From positions 1 through 7,127 of the forward strand of contig DAOWMX010000114.1 in NCBI GenBank assembly GCA_030642885.1: DNA of 7,127 nt, read 5' to 3'. A program made the translations under genes and the position numbers. The stretch's first letter is position 1. Each line of letters starts with the position of its first letter. The stretch comes from Anaerolineales bacterium (GTDB lineage: Bacteria; Chloroflexota; Anaerolineae; Anaerolineales; E44-bin32). The notes beneath the pieces were generated by a model. That model searched no databases. It had not been told where the DNA came from and saw only the letters and a program-made list of their open reading frames with translations. This document shows positions 1 to 5,679 of this stretch, piece by piece.

Positions 1-2
1 CG

Positions 3-161
3 GCTCTAGATGCGGCGAGCATCCAAATGTATTCGGCCCAGGAAGGGCAGGCTGAGACGCTGGTAGACGATTTCCTGGCCGAGCGCCTCGCGAGGGTCAC
101 CGACAGTACTGGACCGGCGCATCATGGAGGAGGACGGTCACGAGGTGGTCGCCGGCGATGA
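3..161 (+). CDS. C-terminal fragment of a probable NifX/NifB-type cofactor-binding protein (5' end outside window)
   Basis: An open frame runs from the left window edge to a TGA at 159-161, giving 52 residues of a C terminus. The fragment holds a short hydrophobic strand ending in MYSAQEG, then an amphipathic helix (LVDDFLAERL). This matches the last strand and helix of the dinitrogenase iron-molybdenum cofactor (NifX/NifB) domain, and it aligns loosely with the same region of the complete NifX-type protein at 2282-2668. A tail with two histidines and many Gly/Arg residues (HHGGGRSRGGRRR) follows; Gly/His-rich tails are common in stand-alone members of this family. The stop overlaps the next start as ATGA, so it belongs to the same operon. 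Only the C-terminal third or so is visible, so the family call is tentative; an unrelated protein with a basic tail is the alternative. Confidence 0.5.
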   Translation, partial: ALDAASIQMYSAQEGQAETLVDDFLAERLARVTDSTGPAHHGGGRSRGGRRR

Positions 162-1078
162 TCCTCACGGTTGCCAGTGGAAAAGGGGGAACAGGCAAGA
201 CGACCGTGGCTACCAGCCTGGCTCTTGCGATTGCGGACAGCTCACCGGTGCTCCTTGATTGTGACGTCGAGGCGCCAAACGCACACATATTCCTGCAGCC
301 GCAATTTGATCAACGTAAGGAAATTGGGCTGCCTATTCCCGAAGTAGACGAGGTTCGCTGCACAGGTTGCGGTCGATGCGCTGAGGTCTGCCAATATCAC
401 GCGATCGTGGTGATGGGGGGCAAGGTACTCGTGTTTCCTGAGTTGTGTCATGGCTGCGGCAGCTGCACTCTCCAGTGTCCGGAAGGGGCCATCGAAGAAG
501 TCCCGAATCTGCTAGGAGTATTAGAAGCAGGACCGGCAAAAGACGGGATCTACTTCGCTCAAGGCGTTCTAAATGTTGGTGAACCGATGGCTGTGCCGGT
601 CATCCGCGAACTTAAGCAATGGCGGCTGTTTCCGGAAGGGCACCCGATCATCCGTGATGCTCCTCCGGGCAATTCATGTCCAGTAGTTGAAACGATCCAG
701 GGAGCAGATTTCGTACTCCTGGTGACCGAGCCAACTCCCTTCGGACTACACGATTTGAGATTGGCTATTCAGCTTACGCGCGAGCTCGGTATCCCCGCGG
801 GTGTTGTCGTAAACCGCGATGGGGTTGGAGATGATGGTGTAGAAGAATTTTGCCGCAATGCAGGAATACCAATCCTGATGCGAATCCCGCTGGACCAAGG
901 TATTGGCAAAGCTGTAGCGCGGGGGGAGGCGCTTGTCGAAGCTTTCCCTGAATATCTCCCCCAGTTTCGCGAACTTTATGCTCGAATTCAGTCCTTGATC
1001 GACGGCCGCCAGGATGAAGCTCTACCGAACATGGTGGCAACTGATTCTTCTAGTGGCGCGAAAGTTGGAAGGTCATGA
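158..1078 (+). CDS. MinD/Mrp-type P-loop ATPase with inserted 2x[4Fe-4S] ferredoxin domain (first of tandem pair)
   Basis: This 306-residue cytoplasmic ATPase belongs to the MinD superfamily group that carries an inserted ferredoxin domain. A deviant Walker A (KGGTGKTT) lies at residues 9-16, followed by a D34/D36 strand (LLDCDVEAPN). The ferredoxin insert spans about 68-110, with two CxxCxxCxxxC motifs: C68, C71, C74, C78 and C97, C100, C103, C107. The switch/Walker B region is DAPPGNSCP (167-175) and an NKxD-like NRDG sits at 219-222. No membrane segment or signal peptide is seen. The ATG at 158 is chosen because it forms an ATGA overlap with the upstream stop and leaves a normal MinD N terminus (MILTVASGKGG). 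There is no close Shine-Dalgarno, which fits translational coupling. Members of this group are thought to act in Fe-S or metal cofactor assembly, but the substrate is unknown. Family assignment is secure; the role is inferred. Confidence 0.93.
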   Translation: MILTVASGKGGTGKTTVATSLALAIADSSPVLLDCDVEAPNAHIFLQPQFDQRKEIGLPIPEVDEVRCTGCGRCAEVCQYHAIVVMGGKVLVFPELCHGCGSCTLQCPEGAIEEVPNLLGVLEAGPAKDGIYFAQGVLNVGEPMAVPVIRELKQWRLFPEGHPIIRDAPPGNSCPVVETIQGADFVLLVTEPTPFGLHDLRLAIQLTRELGIPAGVVVNRDGVGDDGVEEFCRNAGIPILMRIPLDQGIGKAVARGEALVEAFPEYLPQFRELYARIQSLIDGRQDEALPNMVATDSSSGAKVGRS

Positions 1079-1977
1079 AGCAGCTTGTGATTTTAAGTGG
1101 CAAGGGAGGTACGGGGAAAACCAGCGTTGCCGCCGCTTTTGCACATCTAGCTGCTGAAGGGACACAGCAGATGTCAATCGTGCTCGCAGACGCTGATGTG
1201 GATGCCGCCAATCTGGAGTTGGTATTAGCTCCACGCAAGCTTGCACAGGAAGATTTCTGGGGAGGAAAAGTAGCGGCGATCGACCAGGCAGCTTGCAGTG
1301 GGTGCGGTGAGTGTGTGGATGTATGCCGCTTCGAGGCCATCAGCGAAACTGACGGCGTCTTTAAGATAGATCCGATTGCCTGTGAGGGTTGTGCAGCCTG
1401 CGTATACGTATGTCCGGCTGAGGCTATCTCGATGACGGATCAGATCGCAGGAGAGTGGTACCGATCCGAGAGCCGTTACGGGCCGTTGTTTCACGCCGCG
1501 CTATATCCGGCGCAGGAGAACTCCGGGAAATTAGTGACGCTGATTAAACAGCACGCCAAACTGCTGGCGCTGGATGATGCCCATGATCTGGTCATAGTGG
1601 ATGGGCCGCCAGGCATTGGTTGTCCGGTCATCTCGGCTGCTTCCGGGGCGGATTTGGCATTGATCGTCGCCGAACCGTCGGTCGCCGGTGTACACGATAT
1701 GCGTCGGATTTTGCAGACGACGGAGCATTTTGGCGTACAGTCGATCGTTTGCATAAACAAGGCGGATTTATACGCAGAGGGTACAAAGGAGATCGAGACT
1801 TATTGTCAGGAGCAAGGGATTGAGGTGATTGGTTCGATCCCGTATGATTTGAATGTAACCAGGGCTATGGCAAACGGTGATCCGGTGACAGCCTATGAGC
1901 CGGACGGAGATGCCAGCCAGGCGCTGCGAGAAATCTGGAAGCGAGTGCTTTCTGAATTAAAGGAGCAGGAGGGATGA
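1075..1977 (+). CDS. MinD/Mrp-type P-loop ATPase with inserted 2x[4Fe-4S] ferredoxin domain (second of tandem pair)
   Basis: This is a 300-residue paralogue of the preceding ATPase with the same layout. Walker A KGGTGKTS is at 10-17, and the DADVDAAN strand/switch lies near 39-46. The ferredoxin insert has C74, C77, C80, C84 and C103, C106, C109, C113. The canonical Walker B/switch is DGPPGIGCP (176-184), and NKAD at 228-231 is the base-recognition motif. Its start overlaps the upstream stop by ATGA, so the two ATPases should be made in near-equal amounts, consistent with a heterodimer. The first copy has DAPPGNSCP where this one has DGPPGIGCP, so the partners are not identical at the nucleotide site. 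A conserved cysteine (C183; C174 in the first copy) follows the PPG loop in both. The expected role is ATP-dependent Fe-S or metal-cofactor handling in the cytoplasm. The client protein cannot be read from the sequence. Confidence 0.93.
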   Translation: MKQLVILSGKGGTGKTSVAAAFAHLAAEGTQQMSIVLADADVDAANLELVLAPRKLAQEDFWGGKVAAIDQAACSGCGECVDVCRFEAISETDGVFKIDPIACEGCAACVYVCPAEAISMTDQIAGEWYRSESRYGPLFHAALYPAQENSGKLVTLIKQHAKLLALDDAHDLVIVDGPPGIGCPVISAASGADLALIVAEPSVAGVHDMRRILQTTEHFGVQSIVCINKADLYAEGTKEIETYCQEQGIEVIGSIPYDLNVTRAMANGDPVTAYEPDGDASQALREIWKRVLSELKEQEG

Positions 1978-2279
1978 ACGAGAAAGCCCCTTCTCCACTG
2001 CAGGAGGCAGTCATTGCCCGCCTGCAAGAGGTCATCGACCCCGAGACGAACGTTGACGTGATGCGGATGAGGTTGATCGAAAATCTCACGGTCGATCGTG
2101 AAGGGAAGGTTTGTTATACCTTTCGACCTTCGTCACCGCTCTGCCCACTCGCGGTTTCCCTGGCCACCCAGATAAAGCAGGCTGTTGCTGAAGTCCCGGG
2201 TGTCACCGATCAAGAAATCTTAATAGAAGGCTACATTGCAGCCGAGGAATTAACTAAACTTATCAACGAGGAGAAGTAA
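1974..2279 (+). CDS. MIP18/DUF59-like Fe-S assembly protein, stand-alone
   Basis: This 101-residue protein resembles the MIP18 (DUF59, SufT-like) domain. An N-terminal helix leads into DPETN (22-26), the usual DPE signature. A strand pair follows (MRLIENLTVDREGKVCYTF), then the SSPLCP loop with C57 before a helix (PLAVSLATQIKQAV). That cysteine occupies the place of the conserved Cys of the family; a second cysteine, C47, lies in the preceding strand. The last part (EILIEGYIAAEELTKLI) gives the C-terminal strand and helix. The length matches single-domain family members. The start overlaps the preceding ATPase as ATGA. In many Mrp/ApbC proteins a domain of this type is fused N-terminally to the ATPase; here it is a separate, coupled gene, which suggests it works with the tandem ATPases in Fe-S transfer. 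The sequence between DPE and the Cys loop is divergent, so the family call is good but not certain. Confidence 0.75.
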   Translation: MNEKAPSPLQEAVIARLQEVIDPETNVDVMRMRLIENLTVDREGKVCYTFRPSSPLCPLAVSLATQIKQAVAEVPGVTDQEILIEGYIAAEELTKLINEEK

Positions 2280-2281
2280 AG

Positions 2282-2668
2282 ATGCGAATTGCCATTTCAG
2301 TTGAAGATAACAACGGGTTTGATAGTGTGGTCAGCCACCATTTTGGCCGCTGCCGATATTTTGTACTAGCGGATATAGAAGGAGAGGAAGTACAGGAGAT
2401 CCAGGTGATCGAAAATCCTTTCTTCGCGGGACACGAAGTGGGAAAGGTGCCCGAATTCATACACAACCAGAAAGCTGATGTGATGATCAGTGGGGGAATG
2501 GGTCGCAGAGCGATCGACTTTTTCCAGCAATATGGAATTAAGCCGGCAACCGGTGGTTCCGGAACAGTGCAGGAGGTGTTAAATAAGTACCTCGGAGGCG
2601 GTATGACCCTGGCAGAGCCTTGCAAGGAGAGTATTAAGCACGCTCATGAGGGCGGTCATCACGATTAA
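2282..2668 (+). CDS. NifX/NifB-type dinitrogenase iron-molybdenum cofactor domain protein
   Basis: This 128-residue single-domain protein is of the NifX/NifB C-terminal type, which binds or carries Fe-S or Fe-Mo-type cofactor precursors. Visible family marks are the N-terminal strand MRIAISVED, the loop VSHHFGRCRYFVLAD with H19, H20 and C24, a mid segment ending in KADVMISGGMGRRA (64-77), and the glycine-rich turn ATGGSGTVQEVL. The tail is His-rich (H120, H122, H126, H127) and contains C114, giving a possible extra metal site. It starts 2 nt after the MIP18-like gene, and a strong purine-rich Shine-Dalgarno (GAGGAGAAG) overlaps the upstream stop region. No nitrogenase genes are in view, so nitrogen fixation should not be assumed; stand-alone members are widespread in anaerobes lacking nitrogenase. 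The cofactor carried is unknown. Confidence 0.9.
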   Translation: MRIAISVEDNNGFDSVVSHHFGRCRYFVLADIEGEEVQEIQVIENPFFAGHEVGKVPEFIHNQKADVMISGGMGRRAIDFFQQYGIKPATGGSGTVQEVLNKYLGGGMTLAEPCKESIKHAHEGGHHD

Positions 2669-2737
2669 GCAGGGAAGAATTGCGTAAATAGCGAGTGGAG
2701 AAACTCAATTCAGCTGGAGAAAGCAGGAGGCGTAACT

Positions 2738-2944
2738 ATGTTTAGAGGTCAAGGAAGAGGTCAAGGTAGGGGCGGCGGACAAGGACGAAGAGACGGGTCT
2801 GGTCGTATGGGGGGACCCGATGCAGCCGGCCCTGATGGGGAGTGTGTCTGCCCGAAATGTGGGCATAAGGTGAAACACGTAGCCGGGCAACCTTGCTTCG
2901 AGAAGAAATGCCCTGAGTGCGGCGAGGCGATGATGCGCGCCTGA
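2738..2944 (+). CDS. Small six-cysteine zinc-ribbon-like protein with Gly/Arg/Gln-rich head
   Basis: This 68-residue protein has a low-complexity N-terminal third (residues 2-19, a run of GQGRG-type repeats) and a C-terminal cysteine module. The cysteines are C36, C38, C41, C53, C58 and C61, arranged CxCxxC...CxxxxCxxC. The CPKCG and CPECG knuckles are typical of a zinc ribbon or rubredoxin-like fold; the two extra cysteines (C36, C53) are unusual for a simple Zn4Cys site. A perfect AGGAGG Shine-Dalgarno at 2725-2730, 7 nt before the ATG, supports both the gene and its start. It lies 69 nt after the NifX-type gene on the same strand and may share its transcript. I recall similar short Gly-rich/zinc-ribbon proteins next to NifX-type genes in anaerobes. 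No function is known to me; a Zn or Fe site involved in protein contact is an inference. Confidence 0.8.
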   Translation: MFRGQGRGQGRGGGQGRRDGSGRMGGPDAAGPDGECVCPKCGHKVKHVAGQPCFEKKCPECGEAMMRA

Positions 2945-3063
2945 TGGAGGTATGCATTGACTTTTGAGACTTCAAGTTAGTTTCAAATCCTTTGTCAGGT
3001 TCTCAACCGCGAACCATCGGAACCGTGCAGAGGGGTGCCCACGTGCAGAGAGAACAAGATAAC

Positions 3064-3070
3064 GGGAGAG
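3064..3070 (+). promoter_or_regulatory. Shine-Dalgarno that sets the start of the CooC-like gene
   Basis: GGGAGAG lies 5 nt before the ATG at 3076. The reading frame stays open far upstream, with a possible TTG at 2992 and GTG codons at 3025 and 3043, but none of these has a comparable ribosome site. Residues encoded upstream of 3076 also look unlike protein of this family. An ATG at 3094 with a weaker GAGG about 10 nt upstream is the main alternative. Confidence 0.55.
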
Positions 3071-3075
3071 ATGTC

Positions 3076-3987
3076 ATGGTTGAGGGCGAAAGAATGTTGG
3101 CAGGGGAAAGGATCGGTGTGTTTGGAAAGGGGGGGGCGGGAAAAACAACTACATCGGTCTTGATGGCCAAGGTTCTGCATAAGCAGGGATATGATGTCTG
3201 TGTCCTCGATGCTGATTCCACAAATATAGGTCTGCATAAAGTTTTGGGAATTGACCATCCGCCTGACTCCCTCATTGATTACTTCGGGGGAATGGTATTT
3301 AGTGGGGGGATGGTAACTTGCCCGGTGGACGATCCGACGCCGCTAATTGGTGCGGAGGTCTCGCTGGATCAACTATCTACCAGGTTCTACGCAAAAACTC
3401 CTGAGGGGATCATATACCTGTCTGCCGGGAAGATTGCGGGTATGGGGCCGGGCGCAGGCTGCGATGGCCCGATCAACAAAATCGCCAGGGATTTCAGGTT
3501 GCTGTCGGATCGGAAATCCCTGGTTACATTAGTGGATTTCAAGGCGGGTTTTGAGGATTCCGCCAGGGGAGCTATAACCAGTCTGGATTGGGCAGTTGTT
3601 GTTGTTGATCCCACCAGTGCTTCGATCCAGATGGCGATCCATATGAAGGAAATGGTGGAAAAGCTAAACGCTGGCCAATTACCTGCGACGAGTCATCTCG
3701 AAAACCCAGAATTTGTGGAGATTGCGCAAAGGATTTTCAGGGAAGCGGAAGTTAAAGGTGTTCTGATAATATTGAACCGCGTCAAGGATGATGAGATGGA
3801 AAGCTATATGCGCGAGAGACTCTCTGATGGTGGGATTGAGCCTATTGGGATCATTCACGAAGATCCTGCATTGACGATCTCCAGTCTTAAGGGAACACAT
3901 CTCAAGGCAACGAAGTTGATGAGTGATGCGGAAAAGATTATCAGAGAGATAGAACTGGCCAAGAAGCGCAGCGTTTCGCAGAGTTAA
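3076..3987 (+). CDS. CooC-like P-loop ATPase (nickel/CO dehydrogenase maturation family)
   Basis: The product is 303 residues from the preferred ATG at 3076. Residues 12-25 hold the N-terminal strand and deviant Walker A (FGKGGAGKTT). DADS (45-48) follows the second strand. The segment DFKAGFEDSARG (154-165) matches the D-x-x-AG-x-E-x-x-x-RG switch II of CooC-type ATPases, and VVVVDPT at 174-180 is the following strand. NRVKDD near 234-239 is the base-recognition loop. CooC proteins are dimeric cytoplasmic ATPases that help insert nickel into CO dehydrogenase. The classical nickel site is a CxC at the dimer interface; the matching stretch here is GPGAGCDGP, with only C129. It may therefore bind metal differently or serve another enzyme. 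It sits 24 nt before a CooT-family gene, supporting a nickel-related role. Family is secure, exact substrate is not. Starts at 3094 or 2992 are possible. Confidence 0.85.
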   Translation: MVEGERMLAGERIGVFGKGGAGKTTTSVLMAKVLHKQGYDVCVLDADSTNIGLHKVLGIDHPPDSLIDYFGGMVFSGGMVTCPVDDPTPLIGAEVSLDQLSTRFYAKTPEGIIYLSAGKIAGMGPGAGCDGPINKIARDFRLLSDRKSLVTLVDFKAGFEDSARGAITSLDWAVVVVDPTSASIQMAIHMKEMVEKLNAGQLPATSHLENPEFVEIAQRIFREAEVKGVLIILNRVKDDEMESYMRERLSDGGIEPIGIIHEDPALTISSLKGTHLKATKLMSDAEKIIREIELAKKRSVSQS

Positions 3988-4011
3988 TCAGCAGCTCGGA
4001 AGGAAGGGCAT

Positions 4012-4224
4012 ATGTGTCAAGCGAAAATCATATTAATGCGTGACGAACATCAAGAGGTCGTCATGGAAGACGTGATCTATTTGCGGATTGACGGTGACGA
4101 AGTGACGGTTTCGCGCTTCTTTGAAGAACCGGTGGCGCTGCGCGCTTCAGTTACAGCGTTGGATTTCCTGAAACACACCGTCACCTTGGTCCCATTAGAG
4201 GGGGAGAAGGATATTGGCTTATGA
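4012..4224 (+). CDS. cooT: CooT-family nickel-binding protein
   Basis: This 70-residue protein begins MCQAKI. It continues with the short beta-rich pattern of the CooT family: VVMEDVIYLRIDGDEVTVSRFF, then a strand LDFLKHTVTLVPLE. In studied CooT proteins the cysteine at position 2 is the key nickel ligand in a homodimer, and it is present here as the only cysteine. CooT is linked to nickel delivery for CO dehydrogenase alongside CooC and CooJ. A strong AAGGAAGGG ribosome site lies just before the ATG. The gene follows the CooC-like ATPase by 24 nt and overlaps the next gene by ATGA, so these three look co-expressed. The family recognition rests on length, the MC start and the strand pattern; I could not run a profile. 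The remaining uncertainty is which nickel enzyme it serves. Confidence 0.8.
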   Translation: MCQAKIILMRDEHQEVVMEDVIYLRIDGDEVTVSRFFEEPVALRASVTALDFLKHTVTLVPLEGEKDIGL

Positions 4225-4448
4225 AGGTGAAGACTGAAAAAGACAAGCTGCGCATCCTCCTGCCGCATTGGATCGATCACAATGCTGGGCACTTGGCCGA
4301 GTTCCGGGAGTGGGCAGAAAAAGCAGGGGAGGCTAAGCAGAATATTCTCGATGCCGCGGCACAAATGGAGGGTGCAAACTGCGCCCTGGAAGCTGCTCTT
4401 GCGCAAATGGGTGGGGCGCTGGAGGATGAGCATCACCATCATCATTGA
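4221..4448 (+). CDS. Small helical protein with native C-terminal His5 tail, probable nickel-binding accessory
   Basis: This 75-residue protein is predicted almost entirely alpha-helical, with no membrane segment. The first helix carries H16, H20 and H24 at four-residue spacing, which places them on one face. A second amphipathic helix spans about 34-64 and includes a single cysteine, C54. The protein ends in the acidic triplet EDE followed by five histidines (71-75), encoded by mixed CAT/CAC codons directly before the TGA. The start overlaps the CooT-family stop as ATGA, so production is coupled to it. His-rich tails are typical of nickel chaperones and stores such as CooJ and HypB variants, although this protein is much shorter than CooJ and not obviously homologous. 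I recall similar short helical proteins beside CooT genes but cannot name a characterised member. Nickel binding or storage is inferred from the tail and the neighbours. Confidence 0.8.
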   Translation: MKVKTEKDKLRILLPHWIDHNAGHLAEFREWAEKAGEAKQNILDAAAQMEGANCALEAALAQMGGALEDEHHHHH

Positions 4449-4533
4449 GATCGAACTTTCGGACGGAACTACACCCGTGAACCGCTGTTCGAACAGGTGA
4501 ATGAGAATCGTCATGCAAGATGGCCGCGTGTCT

Positions 4534-4558
4534 CCTCCTCATCCTGCGGATGAGGAGG
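4534..4558 (+). promoter_or_regulatory. Perfect 11-bp stem hairpin between the His5 gene and the radical SAM gene
   Basis: The left arm is CCTCCTCATCC at 4534-4544, the loop is TGC, and the right arm is its exact reverse complement at 4548-4558. The right arm contains GAGGAGG, a strong anti-ribosome-like sequence that would be buried in the stem. No T-run follows, so it is not a classical intrinsic terminator. It could be an RNA-stability or processing hairpin, an attenuator, or a factor-dependent terminator at the end of the upstream operon. Confidence 0.5.
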
Positions 4559-4635
4559 TAGTTCAGAATCAAGGGCGGTCGATGGGCGAGCATGGTTAAG
4601 AGACGTGGACGCATTGAAATGGAAAGGCTGTTGAG

Positions 4636-5592
4636 ATGATTGCTTTCGGCCCAGTTCCATCGAGACGCCTAGGACGGAGCCTGGGGATTAACAACATCCC
4701 ACCGAAGATCTGTACCTACACCTGCGTCTACTGCCAGCTGGGGCGCACCCTAAAGATGCAGGTTGAGCGTCAGGCTTTCTATGAACCAGAAGAAGTTCTC
4801 AGGGTGGTCCGTGACAAGGTGACCAGTGCCCTGGACCAAGATGAAGCCATCGATTATCTGACCTTCGTTCCCGATGGCGAGCCAACGCTGGATCTCAACT
4901 TAGGCGTTGAGATCGCTGCCTTGCGCGAGCTGGGTATTCGCATCGCCGTTATAAGCAACGCCTCCCTGATATGGCGGGAAGATGTGCGCGCTGAGCTCAT
5001 GACCGCCGATTGGGTGTCGTTGAAGGTTGATGCTGTGCGTCTCCCAACGTGGCGACAGATCGACCGGCCTCACGGCAGCCTCACTTTACCTGCTATTCTG
5101 GAGGGTATACGGACATTCGCCGATGATTTCAAGGGTGACTTTGTCACCGAGACGATGCTCGTGGAGGGGGTGAATGACAACGAGGATGACCTGGTTGAAA
5201 TCGCGGAATTCCTCGGCGAGGTCCAGCCTGCGATAGCTTACCTCTCCATTCCCACGCGACCTCCAGCGGAGGATTGGGTGCTGGCTGCGGATGAGGAGTC
5301 CATTAATCTGGCCTACCAACTTGTGGGTAAGCGGGTGGATCATGTCGAGCTTCTCCTGGGCTATGAAGGAAACGCATTTTCCTCGACCGGGGATGCCGAG
5401 GATGACATATTGAGCATCACCGCAGTGCACCCCATGCGTGAGGACGCGCTACGCCATCTCCTCAAAGAGGCGGGAGCGGGTTGGGATCTCGTTGCCGAGC
5501 TCATCCAGCAGGATAAGTTGGTAGAGCTGCAGCATCTGGGGAAGCGCTTCTATCTACGGCGCATTCACCCTCTTGGAGATAAGAGCCGTTGA
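4636..5592 (+). CDS. Radical SAM protein (COG0731-like) with probable C-terminal winged-helix domain
   Basis: This 318-residue protein opens with the family signature GPVPSRRLGRSLGINN (5-20). The radical SAM cluster motif CTYTCVYC follows, with C26, C30 and C33 as CxxxCxxC ligands of a [4Fe-4S] cluster that cleaves S-adenosylmethionine. The GEP motif lies in VPDGEPTLD (78-86), and later strands (AVISNAS, VSLKVDA, ETMLVEGVND) fit a radical SAM barrel. From about 255 onward, after an acidic linker, the sequence ITAVHPMREDALRHLLKEAG...LVELQHLGKRFYLRR reads as a winged-helix domain with helix, helix, recognition helix and wing. GGAAAGG lies 8 nt before the ATG. It is 187 nt downstream of the His5 gene and separated from it by a hairpin, so it may be a separate unit. 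The superfamily is related to wyosine-forming enzymes, but the reaction of this branch is unknown to me. Confidence 0.88.
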   Translation: MIAFGPVPSRRLGRSLGINNIPPKICTYTCVYCQLGRTLKMQVERQAFYEPEEVLRVVRDKVTSALDQDEAIDYLTFVPDGEPTLDLNLGVEIAALRELGIRIAVISNASLIWREDVRAELMTADWVSLKVDAVRLPTWRQIDRPHGSLTLPAILEGIRTFADDFKGDFVTETMLVEGVNDNEDDLVEIAEFLGEVQPAIAYLSIPTRPPAEDWVLAADEESINLAYQLVGKRVDHVELLLGYEGNAFSSTGDAEDDILSITAVHPMREDALRHLLKEAGAGWDLVAELIQQDKLVELQHLGKRFYLRRIHPLGDKSR

Positions 5593-5679
5593 ACCTGACG
5601 ATAATCTTCAACGATAACCTCTCTGCTGCTTTCTGCGTTTAATCCCACTCGCTTACATGTAGGGATGGTCTGCTCCGGA

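Noticed and set aside
2282..2668. Reading the NifX-type protein as evidence of nitrogen fixation.
   Set aside because: No nitrogenase or nifB/nifE/nifN genes are present, and stand-alone members of this domain family are common in non-fixing anaerobes.
2957..2990. TTGACT at 2957-2962 as a -35 box for a promoter before the CooC-like gene.
   Set aside because: No acceptable -10 hexamer is found at 16-18 nt spacing; the following sequence reads AGTTTCAAAT.
2964..3006. TTGAGA at 2964-2969 and TCTCAA at 3001-3006 as an inverted repeat.
   Set aside because: Only six base pairs with a 31-nt loop, which is expected by chance.
2992..3075. N-terminal extension of the CooC-like protein from a TTG at 2992.
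   Set aside because: A rare start codon without a good ribosome site; the extra residues are unlike this family, whose members begin just before the Walker A strand.
4077..4514. A 145-codon minus-strand open frame across the CooT-type and His5 genes.
   Set aside because: It lies opposite two well-supported genes, has no recognisable domain, and its Met/Ile run is just the antisense of the His codons.
4501..4599. A 32-codon ATG-to-TAA open frame on the plus strand beginning MRIVMQDGRV.
   Set aside because: It has no properly spaced ribosome site, contains the perfect hairpin, and shows no family features. A conserved small protein cannot be excluded but is not supported.
5598..5617. ACGATAA repeated at 5598-5604 and 5611-5617.
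   Set aside because: A 7-bp direct repeat in an intergenic stretch is too short to distinguish from chance, and no further copies follow.
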